Source: Planctomycetota bacterium
Lineage (GTDB): Bacteria > Planctomycetota > Phycisphaerae > UBA1845 > UTPLA1
Direction: 5' to 3'
NCBI GenBank assembly: GCA_003576905.1
Contig: QEVG01000010.1
Span: 117,836 to 181,835, forward strand
DNA length: 64,000 nt
Notes under the pieces: generated by a model
Database searches by the model: none
The model's input: only the letters and a program-made list of their open reading frames with translations
Told to the model about the DNA's origin: nothing
In this document: piece by piece, positions 54,050-63,794 of the stretch
Layout: every line of letters starts with the position of its first letter
Position numbering within the stretch: position 1 is the stretch's first letter
Program-made: the position numbers and the translations under genes

Positions 54050-54970
54050 CTATTCGTTCGCGGCCAGCGCCTGCGGCGGCCTCTCAACTTCAAACGCGTC
54101 TAAACCGTAAATCGCGAACGGTAGCGCATCCAGCGCGCCCTGCAGGAACGTCTCACGATGCCGGACGCGATGCTCCACCTCAATAGAGAGTCGAATGTAC
54201 TGCATAGCAACCGGGATGTCCTCGAACTTCGGTAATTGAAAAAGGGTCTTTCCGCGGCCGGAAGCATCGGGAAGGATCACGGCCTGCGAGATTGACGTGT
54301 CGAAGCGCCGTCCGGGAAGGGCTTTATTCACAACCGCCTCCAACTGCGCGCGCAGGCGTGTTGCGCGGCCATCCACATTGGTGAAGACTACGCCGAGTAC
54401 CTCCAGACCAGGGTTGCGGTGCTTGCGGACATCGGCGATATCGTTGAATGCCTCAGTGAGTCCCCCTAGAGAGAGCGGATGCGGAAACGCTGAAAGCAGA
54501 AACCACTCGGCGGTTGAATAAGCGGACACAGTCGTAGTGAACGCAGCCGATGGCCCGGTGTCGAGAAAAATGAAATCATACTTCTTGCGGGCTTCTTCAG
54601 TTGGCCGCTCCAGGATGCGGGTGCGGTCGACGTATTTGGAAACGAGATTGTCGATCTCGCTGAGCTGTGGCCTCGATGGCACGAGATGGACGTTTGGGGG
54701 CATGTTGTCGGCGATGGCCAGGCTTTCAACAGTCTCGTCAGTGGTAAGTAATTCCAGCGTGCCGGCAAAGCTGTTAACCGGGACGCCCAAGTGCTTCGTG
54801 GCGCCTGCGGCGGGGTCCAGATCCATGATCAGGCAATGGAAACCGCGCTGACCCAGCGCGGCGGCGATGTGGACGGTATTCGTAGTTTTCCCCACTCCAC
54901 CCTTTTGGTTCCCGACGGCGATGACCACGCCCTGCTGATTCGCTTGCTGCATACTTCGCTCCAGGTTCAT
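54050..54970 (-). CDS. parA: ParA-family partition ATPase
   Basis: The 306-residue protein has the deviant Walker A KGGVGKTT (residues 23-30), followed by Walker A' (CLIMDLDPAAGATKHLG) and Walker B (DFIFLDTGPSAAF). It would position plasmid or integrated-element DNA by forming ATP-dependent patterns on the nucleoid. The start at 54970 follows AGGAC and is preferred over a 150-residue upstream extension rich in basic low-quality sequence. Its partner gene follows after 10 bp. Confidence 0.9.
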   Translation of the reverse strand: MNLERSMQQANQQGVVIAVGNQKGGVGKTTNTVHIAAALGQRGFHCLIMDLDPAAGATKHLGVPVNSFAGTLELLTTDETVESLAIADNMPPNVHLVPSRPQLSEIDNLVSKYVDRTRILERPTEEARKKYDFIFLDTGPSAAFTTTVSAYSTAEWFLLSAFPHPLSLGGLTEAFNDIADVRKHRNPGLEVLGVVFTNVDGRATRLRAQLEAVVNKALPGRRFDTSISQAVILPDASGRGKTLFQLPKFEDIPVAMQYIRLSIEVEHRVRHRETFLQGALDALPFAIYGLDAFEVERPPQALAANE

Positions 54971-54980
54971 TAAGTCCTGC

Positions 54981-55170
54981 GTGCGGGTATGCCCGCATGG
55001 CGGCATGCCCGCGGTCCGGCGCGCCCGATGGCCCGCGCGCCCGCACTCCCTCCGTTCCATCATGAAACAAGTCTCCGGACAAGATAGGAATTTCGATTGA
55101 GGCCGCGCCGGGCTTTCCCGCCTCCGCGCACCCCGGCGCACCCGCATGCTTGCGTGCCCGCTTGCCCGCA
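54981..55170. repeat. GCCCGC repeat cluster between parA and rep (candidate parS/iterons)
   Basis: The hexamer GCCCGC recurs at 54991, 55007, 55031, 55039, 55156 and 55164, often preceded by AT/TG (ATGCCCGC), with ACCCGCATGC at 55139. It lies just upstream of parA and facing the Rep-like gene, where a centromere or origin is expected. Confidence 0.45.
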
Positions 55171-55330
55171 TTCCGGCATGCGGGGATTCAGCCATGCAAG
55201 CTAAGGATTGTGTCTTGTCAGGTGGTTGCGAGCGTGCAAGATCTGGGATGATCGGGTTACGAGCGGAATTCCCCGCATGTAACCGTGCAGCGTTTGGAGA
55301 GCGTATGACGTAACGCGAACGCCAAGAACG

Positions 55331-55352
55331 AAAAAAGCGACCGTTGGGTCGC
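55331..55352 (-). terminator. Intrinsic terminator on minus strand in the rep leader
   Basis: On the minus strand GCGACC-CAAC-GGTCGC is followed by TTTTTT. No minus-strand gene precedes it within the rep leader (55353-55541), so it may end an antisense RNA against the rep transcript. Confidence 0.65.
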
Positions 55353-55540
55353 CTATTTTCGAAGCCCGAGAATTTCCGGCAGGGCCGTAGATCCGCAAGG
55401 CCAAGTGAATCTCGCAAGTTCAACTTAGCCTGCGCCCTTCAATCCCGTCAAGAGAAATCTCCGAGCTGCATTGGCGTCGTGTGCCTCTCGCCGCCCACAC
55501 ACTGGGGCGGGCGCTCTTTGTGTGTTTAACGGGGGCTATC

Positions 55541-56845
55541 ATGAAGACAAGAACAACAGGGGCAGGGGATGTTTCTGCGCGAAAACCGGCCGGGGGATTC
55601 TGCCTTATCTCTGGAACATCGCTTTTAAGGGCCTGGGCAGCCTACAGGCGACGCGATCTTCGCTTGCTGGACCTCCGGGTATGGTTTGCATGCTTCGAGC
55701 TTGTGGCGAGGCGCTGCGTGGCTAAGAAGGGTATTCGACCGAAGTACTCCCTCGACGAAATTCACGCGCTGGTCGGTGGGACAGGAGGTGAGCACATCCA
55801 CCAGGCGGTGACTCGGCTCGAACGATCGGGGCTTGTCATCTGGGGTGAAACCTGCATCACGCTGCCAAGACCCGACTTGGGATCGGGTGATCTCGATTTG
55901 GCGCTGGTGTGCGAGCAAGTCGCGAACCATCGACGCCTTGTGCCAGTGCCGCGCCGAATCATTCGACTCATCGCCGGCGGGGCGCGGCGAGTCGTGATCG
56001 CCACCATCTTGGGGCACCTGTTTCGTTGTTTGTACTACCGGAACGGCCGGTGCGAACCGGAAGGGACATGCAAGGGGTCCTGGATTGCGGGGGTATTCAA
56101 TGTGAGCCTTCGAAATGTGAAGTCGGCGCGTCAGCATCTCGTGAGGATTGGTTGGCTTGAGGCGATTGAGCGCCGGCAGACCTACCTGAACCGATTTGGC
56201 CAGCGCGTACGGATCAATCTCGACTGGTCGAGAAGCGACATAAGCGGCAGACCCAAACGATCACCCCTTTCGGCGTTATCCACCACCAGGTCAGCACCCC
56301 CTTATGAAGACAAGAAACTCTCTTCGAGATTTGATCAACACCAGAAACCCGGGGACGGACCAGCTGGTGTTTGCAGAAAACCGGGAAGGGCAGGGCGGCC
56401 GGCGCTGCGCCACGTTGTCCGCAATGATCTGCGCGATCCAAGGCGGCTTGAGGAATTGAGGGAGGAGGCCATCAAGAAGGGCTTCATCGGCTGCTCCGAG
56501 TGCGACCGGCTCCGTTTCTTTGCTGCGGCGGAACACGCCAAAGCCACAGGAACCCGTAACCCCTGTGGGTTGTTTGCAACGCTAGTCCGTCGGAAGCTGT
56601 GGCACTTTGCTACGCAAGACGACGAGGATGCCGCAGTGGCTCAGTTAAAGCGGCTCACAATATGGCGACTCACAAAAACAACACGGGGCTCATCGGTGTA
56701 CGCGAGACCGACGATGTTGCGACCTCACGCCACTGAACACTCAGCGGCTAATACTGGCTCCGGTTCGTTGGAGAACGTGCGACTGCTGATCGCAAAGTCG
56801 TTGAAGCTGCCAGCGGGGTCGTTATCAGCGACTGCGCTGACGTGA
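55541..56845 (+). CDS. Winged-helix replication-initiator-like protein
   Basis: The 434-residue basic protein has two winged-helix-like parts: YSLDEIHALVGGTGGEHIHQ with AVTRLERSGLVIWGETCITL, and WIAGVFNVSLRNVKSARQHL with VRIGWLEAIERRQTYLNRFG. The C-terminal third has a CSECDRLRFFAAAEHAKATG motif. Dual winged helices, the adjacent parA and repeats suggest a plasmid Rep, but I do not recognise a named family. The start at 55541 is the first ATG after the leader. Confidence 0.55.
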   Translation: MKTRTTGAGDVSARKPAGGFCLISGTSLLRAWAAYRRRDLRLLDLRVWFACFELVARRCVAKKGIRPKYSLDEIHALVGGTGGEHIHQAVTRLERSGLVIWGETCITLPRPDLGSGDLDLALVCEQVANHRRLVPVPRRIIRLIAGGARRVVIATILGHLFRCLYYRNGRCEPEGTCKGSWIAGVFNVSLRNVKSARQHLVRIGWLEAIERRQTYLNRFGQRVRINLDWSRSDISGRPKRSPLSALSTTRSAPPYEDKKLSSRFDQHQKPGDGPAGVCRKPGRAGRPALRHVVRNDLRDPRRLEELREEAIKKGFIGCSECDRLRFFAAAEHAKATGTRNPCGLFATLVRRKLWHFATQDDEDAAVAQLKRLTIWRLTKTTRGSSVYARPTMLRPHATEHSAANTGSGSLENVRLLIAKSLKLPAGSLSATALT

Positions 56846-56912
56846 ACCATTAAGGACAAGCGGGGATGTGATAACGCGGTCTTGACGACGGATGCCCGAG
56901 CGATGACGGTGT

Positions 56913-56940
56913 CTGCCAGCGGGAAGCCTCCGGGTATAAT
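56913..56940 (+). promoter_or_regulatory. Promoter of the kinase gene
   Basis: CTGCCA (56913-56918), a 16-bp spacer and a perfect TATAAT (56935-56940) stand 20 bp before the ATG. The same perfect -10 (GGTATAATG) precedes the ECF sigma gene at 62838. Confidence 0.55.
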
Positions 56941-56960
56941 GGTCGCCGGTGGACACTTCC

Positions 56961-59516
56961 ATGGCGAACCAAACGCAGATGGAGATTGCGGCACCGGCCC
57001 AGCCCGCCTCGCAAGCCGATACCCCCCCCGTTCCCTGTCTCGACGGCTACCGCCTACTCAAGCCCCTCGGCCACGGCGGGCAGGGGCATGTCTTTCAAGC
57101 TTTACGCCTCACGGACAACCAGAAGGTTGCCATCAAGTTCATCCTGCCCGGTCGCCTCGGGGACCTTGCCTCGCGGGCGCGCTTCGAGGAGGAGTGGCGG
57201 ACGCTGGAGCTGCTCAATCATCCCAGCATCGTTCGCGTGCTCGACCACGGCACACTTGACTCCGGCGAGCTGTGGTACGCCGCGGAATACATCGATGGCG
57301 TGCCTGTCAATCAATATGTCCACGATCTTGACCGTGTCGCCCTGGCCCGGGCTGCAACGTCCTCGCGGCCGGCCTTTCCGCTCAAAAAAGTTCTCGATCT
57401 TTTCGTGCTCATCTGCCAAGGCGTTGAGGCCGCGCATCAGGCGGGCGTGCTGCACCGTGACCTCAAGCCAGCCAACATCCTTGTCGATGACGATGGCCGA
57501 CCGCACATCCTCGACTTTGGCCTGGCCCGCGGTCCGCTGCGTGAGAGCCCTGACGCCGTCACACTCACCGGCCAGTTCATGGGCTCTCCAGCCTGGAGTT
57601 CACCCGAGCAGATTGAGGCCCGTCCATCGCTGATCGACGCCCGCACCGATGTGTACTCCCTCGGCATGATGCTCTATCACGCCCTGACCGGCGATTTTCC
57701 GTTTGATGTAAACCAACCCTGGCCGCAACTCTTTGAGACCATCCGCACCGGCAGGCACGCGCCACCCCGCGACATTCGCCCCTTCATCGACGACGACCTG
57801 CAGACCGTCATCTTGACAGCCATCGCCGGGGAGAAGACACGGCGCTACGCCTCCGTAGCCGCCCTGCGCGAGGACATTCAGCGATACCGGGCCGGTCGTC
57901 CAATCCTGGCCCGCCCCGACAGCGGATTCTATCGGCTGGCGAAGTTCGTCCAGCGGAACCGCCTACTGGTCGCGGCGATTGCCGTCGTCGTCCTTCTGAC
58001 GCTCGGCTATGCCGTCAGCATGACATACATGTACCGCCGTGCCGAGCATCACGCCACCGACGCCCGGGCCAAGTTCCGCGCTGCCCGCGACATGCTCGAT
58101 TTCACCTTGTCGCAGGTGGACAGCGAGTTGGGCAAAGTGGCCGGGGCATCGAATGTCCGCCGGAGCATCCTGGAGAAAGCCTACGCGCAGCTCGACACCC
58201 TTCTCCGTGAGACGACGGATGATCCCGCGCTCCAGGCCGACATCGCAAAGACCCATTCCCGCCTGGCCGACATCGCCCAGGGGCTGGGTCGCCTCGATCG
58301 CGCCGCCGAAGGAGTCGCTGCCGCCTTGGATATTCGCCGTAAGCTTGCGGCCGAACATCCAAACGACCACGAGGCACAGGCGGAACTTTCCATCGCGCTG
58401 GTCCGAGTCGGCGACATCACTTGCGCCCAGGGCGACCGTCCGCGCGGTCATGCTTTGTATGAGCAGGCACTGGCCATCGACGAAGCGTTGGTGGCCGCCA
58501 ATCCGGAAAACCTCCATTATCTCGACAACCTGAGCTGGAGCTATGACCGGCTGTGCTGGGCGGCGATATTCGATGGGGATGATCCGCGGGCGAGTGAGTT
58601 CCACGAGAAGCGTCTGGCGTTGGCTCGCCGGCTTGTAGAGCTGGAACCCGCCAACCCAGCGCGTAAACGCAACCTGCTCTTGGCATACGTTCAGGGTGCG
58701 TCAGTCCCTGGTAATTCGGGGCCAAGTCCGGAGGGCGAATCGCAAAGGGCCCGAATCGAGGCCGCCGACAAACTCGCAACCGAGCTGCTTGCTGCCGAGC
58801 CAGACAACTTGGAATACCAACGGGGCTTTGTCATCTCGCGACGCGTGCTGGCGAATGTCACGGCCCGCGAAGGCGGCCACCAACAAGCGTGCAACCTGAT
58901 GCGCGAACCCCGAGAGTTGATTCTGCAGGTGCTCGCCGCCGAGCCGGAGAACCGAGATTGGAGCGTCTTCTTCGTGGTGACGCTCCGCGAGCTGGCTCGC
59001 TTTCACCTGTCGTCACCCCTGGAGCGGACGGCTGCCGAGTCGCTCCTGCGAGAGGCCGACGAGCGGGCCTCCACCCTGGACGCGCGGCTGCCGAACGACG
59101 TGCAAATCAAGGACATGGTGGCTTGCACCAAGATGGAGTTGGGCCAGCTCCTTTGGGATTCCGGTCGCCTCGATGAGGCGCGGGCCCTGTATCGCGAAGT
59201 CATCCGCCTGCAGCGCGAGCTGGTCGCTTGTTCTGCCGCCGAGCCCGACCACTATCGCAGCCTGGCCGAGGTGCTGACCCTTTGCCCGGCCGAGGATCTG
59301 CGCGAACCGGCGGCGGCAATCGAGGTCGCCCTTCAGGGCGTGGAAAGAACGCGCCGCCGTTCGGTCCATCTGCTGAGCATCTTGGCTCTTGCACAAAAAG
59401 CCAATGGCGACGTTTCCGAAGCCCGACAGACGACTCAGGAAGCCCTCGCTCTGCTGCGCCCCGGTTCCAACCCCCTGCGAGATGACTTGGAAGCGTTTCT
59501 CGCCACATTACCGTAG
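56961..59516 (+). CDS. Transmembrane Ser/Thr protein kinase with TPR-like repeats
   Basis: The 851-residue protein has an N-terminal Hanks-type kinase (about 30-300). Its features are a G-loop LGHGGQGHVF, Lys59 in VAIKF, HRDLKPANIL (about 168), DFGLA (about 186) and SPAWSSPEQ. A single membrane helix (about 335-355, LLVAAIAVVVLLTLGYAV) is followed by a long helical TPR-like region (about 370-840), probably outside or sensing partners. This plan is typical of Planctomycetes, where such kinases often pair with ECF sigma factors. GTG at 56949 is an alternative start. Confidence 0.9.
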   Translation: MANQTQMEIAAPAQPASQADTPPVPCLDGYRLLKPLGHGGQGHVFQALRLTDNQKVAIKFILPGRLGDLASRARFEEEWRTLELLNHPSIVRVLDHGTLDSGELWYAAEYIDGVPVNQYVHDLDRVALARAATSSRPAFPLKKVLDLFVLICQGVEAAHQAGVLHRDLKPANILVDDDGRPHILDFGLARGPLRESPDAVTLTGQFMGSPAWSSPEQIEARPSLIDARTDVYSLGMMLYHALTGDFPFDVNQPWPQLFETIRTGRHAPPRDIRPFIDDDLQTVILTAIAGEKTRRYASVAALREDIQRYRAGRPILARPDSGFYRLAKFVQRNRLLVAAIAVVVLLTLGYAVSMTYMYRRAEHHATDARAKFRAARDMLDFTLSQVDSELGKVAGASNVRRSILEKAYAQLDTLLRETTDDPALQADIAKTHSRLADIAQGLGRLDRAAEGVAAALDIRRKLAAEHPNDHEAQAELSIALVRVGDITCAQGDRPRGHALYEQALAIDEALVAANPENLHYLDNLSWSYDRLCWAAIFDGDDPRASEFHEKRLALARRLVELEPANPARKRNLLLAYVQGASVPGNSGPSPEGESQRARIEAADKLATELLAAEPDNLEYQRGFVISRRVLANVTAREGGHQQACNLMREPRELILQVLAAEPENRDWSVFFVVTLRELARFHLSSPLERTAAESLLREADERASTLDARLPNDVQIKDMVACTKMELGQLLWDSGRLDEARALYREVIRLQRELVACSAAEPDHYRSLAEVLTLCPAEDLREPAAAIEVALQGVERTRRRSVHLLSILALAQKANGDVSEARQTTQEALALLRPGSNPLRDDLEAFLATLP

Positions 59517-59641
59517 CGTCCATACGCACCAGCCGTACGTCCTTTCAAAGAAACCGCGAATTCTCTCAAAGATCGTCCCCCAACGCGCTATAGGGGGCCA
59601 AAGGCGAACGCGCGCCTTTGATGCGGCGCCATCAGGCCCAG

Positions 59642-59953
59642 ATGGAAACGTGGATGCCCCCCGATCAGACTGCCGGCCCAACGATTCGCTGGCCACCCCT
59701 GTTCCCGGCCAAGACCTGGAGGCGACTCGTCAAGCGGCTTGGCCTGTCGAAGCGGCAGGCGGAGGTGGCGGCGCTGCTATGCCGAGAATGCCTCGTGGCC
59801 GACATCGCCAGTGAACTGGGAATTTCGCATGATGCCGTGCGGCACCACAGCAAGCGGCTGTTTCGCAAGCTGGGTGTGAAATCACGAGTTGGCGTCGTGC
59901 TGAGCATCGTGCACGCGCGGCGCGGTGGGACCGCACCCTACATGCGCATGTAG
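59642..59953 (+). CDS. LuxR-type HTH protein
   Basis: The 103-residue protein carries a GerE/LuxR DNA-binding domain: LGLSKRQAEVAALLCRECLV, ADIASELGISHDAVRHHSKR, LFRKLGVKSRVGVVLSIVHA. No receiver domain precedes it. Located 125 bp after the kinase gene, so it could be a target or output of that pathway (inference). Start uncertain; an upstream Met at 59618 is possible. Confidence 0.75.
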   Translation: METWMPPDQTAGPTIRWPPLFPAKTWRRLVKRLGLSKRQAEVAALLCRECLVADIASELGISHDAVRHHSKRLFRKLGVKSRVGVVLSIVHARRGGTAPYMRM

Positions 59954-60099
59954 CTTGTGGAAGTTATGGACGAGCTCCTAGACTAGCAGGTTGCATCGTT
60001 TCAGCAGTGTTTTGGAATGTCTGGGCAAGGTAAATGGAACCAAGCATGATCTTTGCGCAAGTCCGGAGTGCTTAGGAAATGGCAGTTAGGGAAATCCTA

Positions 60100-62628
60100 A
60101 TGAATACAATGCAAACGAGTTTCGGTGCTGTGGTGTGCCTTTTGGTCGGCATGGTTTTATTTGCTGCACCAGTTCACGGTCAGTGTGCGCCTGGCTGGCG
60201 TCCATGGGGCGGTGTACCGGGAGTCACGGGAAGCTCATCTCCACAAGTGAACGCAACGACAACATGGGATCCAGACGGGCCCGGCGGACAGCCCGAGATT
60301 CTTGTGGCCGGCGGCGAGTTTTCTTTTGCAGGAGATGTTTCAGCGCGAAATATCGCAACGTGGGACGGTGCGCAGTGGCGTAATTTGGGACTAGGAACCA
60401 ACGGCCCAGTTTACGCCATCGCGGAATTCAACGGCGAGCTAGTGGCAGCGGGCTTTTTTACTACGGCTGGTGGTGTGACAACACAGCGCATTGCCAGGTG
60501 GAATGGTAGCACGTGGCAACCGTTGGGTGCGGGAACTCTTGGAACCGTGTATGCGCTCACTGTGTACAATGGCGAGCTTATCGTCGGAGGCTCCTTTACG
60601 ACGGCCGGTGGTGCAAGTGCCAATAACATCGCTCGCTGGAACGGTGTAAGTTGGCAACCACTGGGGTCTGGAACGAATGGTTTTGTACGTGCGCTCACTG
60701 TGTACAACGGGGAACTGATCGCCGGGGGCTCTTTCAGCACGGCCGGGGGCATATCTGCCAGTCGGATTGCTCGTTGGAATGGCAGCAGCTGGCAGCCTTT
60801 GGGTACTGGCATGAGTAGCAACGTCTATTCGTTAACAGTATACACCGATGTCTTAGTAGCCGGCGGTCAATTCACGGTTGCAGGCGGCGTTGGTGCCAAT
60901 CGCATCGCACGCTGGAACGGCACGAGTTGGCTGCCGTTTGGTGCTGGGATCGGCGGGGGGGGCAGCATAGTGCACGCACTAATGTGGTCTAATGGATTGT
61001 ATGCAGGAGGATATTTCCAAACCGCAGGAGGTGCACCCGCCTATAACATTGCTCGCTGGAACGGCACGAGCTGGCAGACGCTAGGACAGGGTGTGAACTC
61101 AACGGTCTATGCATTAACTCTATATCAGGGCGATGCAATCGCAGGTGGAGCGTTTACTGGATCGACCTACGGCATCGATTGTGTCGCGCGTTGGACTAAC
61201 GGTAATTGGCAACGGTTGGGAGAAGGCTTCAATAGCGCCGTACAGGCAGTCTCGGAATACAATGGAGCGCTAATTGCGGGAGGACAGTTTATTAGCGCCG
61301 GCAGCGAGAGCGCAAAGTATATCGCACAATGGAATGGCATGCATTGGCAGCAGTTGGGTACGGGCATGAACCACCCGGTCTACGCGTTGACAGTGTACAA
61401 CGGGTCGTTAGTCGCTGGAGGACTTTTTTCTACGGCTGGCGACGTAGGTGCTGACCGAGTAGCTCTCTGGAACGGAATCGGCTGGCAGCCGCTGGGCTCA
61501 GGATTGTACGATGGTACGAGTAGCAGTTCGGCAAATGCTCTTACGGTGTACCACGATGAGCTGATAGTGGGTGGAAGTTTCATTACAGCGGGCGGCGTAG
61601 CGACAAACAATATCGCCCGGTGGAACGGGAGCGGTTGGCAGCCGTTGGGATCTGGAAGGAACGGAATTGTGAATGCGTTAGCTGTATTTAATGATGAAGT
61701 AATCGTTGGGGGAGAGTTTACGGGTCGCATTGCTCGCTGGAACGGCTCAAGTTGGCTATCGCTCGGGACGATGAACGATACTGTTTACGCTCTCGCAGTA
61801 TTCAACGGTGAACTTGTGGCTGGTGGTAGCTTTACTTCTGCCGGGGGCATCAGCGCCAATCGTGTTGCGCGATGGAACGGCACTAGTTGGCAGCCCTTAG
61901 CAGCGGGGATGAACGACACTGTTTACGCTCTTTCAGTATTCGAGGGCGAACTCATCGCTGGGGGTAACTTCTACACCGCCGGGGGGACTAGCGCCAGTCG
62001 TATCGCGAGATGGAATGGCACAAGTTGGCAGTCGATGGGAACGGGGATGAGCGGGTTGTCGATCAATTACGTCCTCGCGTTGAGCCCGTACAACGGCGAG
62101 CTAATCGCGGGGGGCAGTTTCACAACCGCTGGCGGGAATCTTTCGGGACGCATTGCATGCTGGGGCTCACCTACACCAGTCATCACGATGCAACCATCTA
62201 GTTCGGTGTCGTGTATCAATGGGTCACTGTCTATGAGCGTTTCGACAAGTACTGCCAGTCCTAGCTATCAATGGCGCAGGGGCGCAGCCCCCCTGTCCAA
62301 CGGCGGTAATATAGCCGGCGCCGATTCGCCGACTCTCCTTATCAGCCCAGTAACGCTTGGAGATGCGGGAAATGACTATAACTGCCTCGTAACCAATTCG
62401 TGTGGTTCGACTACTAGCAACAATGCCGCAGTTACGGTGTTTGAAGCTGGTTCAGGCGATGCCAACAGTGATGGCTTCTCGGATGGCGGCGATATTCAGG
62501 GGTTCGTCAATTTCTTGCTAATCGGCGGGAGCGCGTCATCGAACTATTGTTCCTGTGACATGGATCAGAACGGAACGGTCAACGAAGCCGACGTACCGCT
62601 GTTTGTCGGCGCGTTACTCGGAACGTAA
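60100..62628 (+). CDS. Secreted beta-repeat protein with Ig-like and dockerin domains
   Basis: The 842-residue protein has a signal peptide (VVCLLVGMVLFAAPVHGQC). About 13 repeats of roughly 40 residues follow, each with RWNGxxWQPLG ... VYALTVYNGELIAGGSFTTA-like elements (Kelch/NHL-type propeller). An Ig-like module (PSYQWRRGAAPLSNGGNIAG) comes next. The C-terminal type I dockerin has two calcium loops (GDANSDGFSDGGDIQGFVNF and DMDQNGTVNEADV). Such proteins are common planctomycete surface proteins. AGGG precedes ATG 60100 by 8 bp. The gene is AT-richer than its neighbours. Confidence 0.88.
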   Translation: MNTMQTSFGAVVCLLVGMVLFAAPVHGQCAPGWRPWGGVPGVTGSSSPQVNATTTWDPDGPGGQPEILVAGGEFSFAGDVSARNIATWDGAQWRNLGLGTNGPVYAIAEFNGELVAAGFFTTAGGVTTQRIARWNGSTWQPLGAGTLGTVYALTVYNGELIVGGSFTTAGGASANNIARWNGVSWQPLGSGTNGFVRALTVYNGELIAGGSFSTAGGISASRIARWNGSSWQPLGTGMSSNVYSLTVYTDVLVAGGQFTVAGGVGANRIARWNGTSWLPFGAGIGGGGSIVHALMWSNGLYAGGYFQTAGGAPAYNIARWNGTSWQTLGQGVNSTVYALTLYQGDAIAGGAFTGSTYGIDCVARWTNGNWQRLGEGFNSAVQAVSEYNGALIAGGQFISAGSESAKYIAQWNGMHWQQLGTGMNHPVYALTVYNGSLVAGGLFSTAGDVGADRVALWNGIGWQPLGSGLYDGTSSSSANALTVYHDELIVGGSFITAGGVATNNIARWNGSGWQPLGSGRNGIVNALAVFNDEVIVGGEFTGRIARWNGSSWLSLGTMNDTVYALAVFNGELVAGGSFTSAGGISANRVARWNGTSWQPLAAGMNDTVYALSVFEGELIAGGNFYTAGGTSASRIARWNGTSWQSMGTGMSGLSINYVLALSPYNGELIAGGSFTTAGGNLSGRIACWGSPTPVITMQPSSSVSCINGSLSMSVSTSTASPSYQWRRGAAPLSNGGNIAGADSPTLLISPVTLGDAGNDYNCLVTNSCGSTTSNNAAVTVFEAGSGDANSDGFSDGGDIQGFVNFLLIGGSASSNYCSCDMDQNGTVNEADVPLFVGALLGT

Positions 62629-62837
62629 CTGATTCCCGGTCGCATTCGCTTCCGGGGCGAGCCGACCACCCGAAAACTGCCCAGCTTCTGGACATTCGGC
62701 AAATGCCTCTTGCCTGCATAGCCGGGGAATTCCAGGAACGCTATTCCCTGAATTACCCCCAACCGTGAATATTTCGAAATCCCGCGAAGATCCGCACGCA
62801 CAGCGCTATGAGGCGAGCGTGGAGGCACGCGCGCCGG

Positions 62838-62843
62838 TATAAT
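62838..62843 (+). promoter_or_regulatory. TATAAT -10 of the ECF sigma operon
   Basis: A perfect TATAAT in GCCGGTATAATGAACGG, 68 bp upstream of the chosen ATG. No good -35 partner is visible 16-18 bp upstream, so it may be activator-dependent. Confidence 0.4.
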
Positions 62844-62910
62844 GAACGGTCGTGGATCGACGCACACGGAGGCCGGGTTGCCCAACTGTTGGCGCCTGTG
62901 CAGAAACCCG

Positions 62911-63519
62911 ATGAAGTCGAACACCGACAGCACGATCTTCCCCACCACGCGGTTCACGCTGCTGGCCCGTCTGAATGACCCGGCGGCCAGGGCGTGGGAC
63001 GAGTTCTTCAGCGTCTATGGCCCGGTAATCTACCGCATGGCCCTCCATCGTGGGCTTAGGGAGAGCGACGCCGAGGAGGTCGTGGCGGTCGTCATGCGAT
63101 ACTTCGTCGGCACCGTCGCCAACGGCTGCTTTGATCCTTCACGCCGGCCCTTTCGACACTACCTTCGCCGGGCAAGCAACAACGTGATTCGCCGCGTCCG
63201 CCGTGACGGCCGGTCGGCACTCCTCGAACTTTCGTTGGATGATCTGGCGAGCGATGAGCCGTTGCCCGATGCCGACTGGGAGCGAGTGGAACGCGAGGAG
63301 CGCTGGCAGGCGTGCCTGGAGCGAATGCGTTCGTCGTCGGTCGTTTCGCCACGAGACTTCGATGCGTTCGAGGCTCTGGTCCTCGGCGGCGAGCCGGCGG
63401 AGAAAGTCGCCCGCCGTTTCGGCGTGACCACTAACCGACTCTACGGCATCAAACACGCGGTCATCCGCCGTCTGCGGCAGATCCGCGAGGAATTGGACGC
63501 CGAACTGGGGGAGGTGTGA
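62911..63519 (+). CDS. ECF sigma factor
   Basis: The 202-residue RNA polymerase sigma-70 family protein is of the planctomycete-expanded ECF type. Region 2 has TTRFTLLARLNDPAARAWDE and FFSVYGPVIYRMALHRGLRE; region 4 has an HTH in LGGEPAEKVARRFGVTTNRL. The start at 62911 gives the expected MKSNTDSTIFPTTRF N-terminus. It overlaps the anti-sigma gene start, indicating a coupled pair. Confidence 0.88.
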   Translation: MKSNTDSTIFPTTRFTLLARLNDPAARAWDEFFSVYGPVIYRMALHRGLRESDAEEVVAVVMRYFVGTVANGCFDPSRRPFRHYLRRASNNVIRRVRRDGRSALLELSLDDLASDEPLPDADWERVEREERWQACLERMRSSSVVSPRDFDAFEALVLGGEPAEKVARRFGVTTNRLYGIKHAVIRRLRQIREELDAELGEV

Positions 63520-63521
63520 GA

Positions 63522-63794
63522 ATGAGCATGCAGCATTGCCCGAGCGCGGAGGAGCTGGAGGCGTTTGTCGATGCGACCCGGTCGGATTCTCGGCTTCAAG
63601 CGCACGTGGCCGAGTGCCCGCGATGCAGCGAGGCGCTGCGTACGATTCGCGCTGACAGGGAATTAGTATTGGAGTTAAGGGGGTCGGAAGCAAACGGCGC
63701 CAATAGTCGCACTCGGAACCGCCTGATGACAATCTGCCGTCACGCGGCCGTGAGCGCACTTAAGGACTCGACTAAGCGTGACCCGGACGGCTGA
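63522..63794 (+). CDS. Zinc-finger anti-sigma-like protein
   Basis: The 90-residue protein has a short ZAS-like motif HVAECPRCSEALRTIR, with an N-terminal CPSAEELEAFVDA as in planctomycete anti-sigma proteins, but no membrane helix. It directly follows and nearly overlaps the sigma gene (GTG at 63516 overlaps its stop). Likely binds the ECF sigma in the cytoplasm. Confidence 0.72.
   Translation: MSMQHCPSAEELEAFVDATRSDSRLQAHVAECPRCSEALRTIRADRELVLELRGSEANGANSRTRNRLMTICRHAAVSALKDSTKRDPDG

Noticed and set aside
55424..55540. Longer N-terminus for the Rep-like protein
   Set aside because: The 20 upstream residues from 55481 lack a ribosome site; ATG 55541 is the simpler choice.
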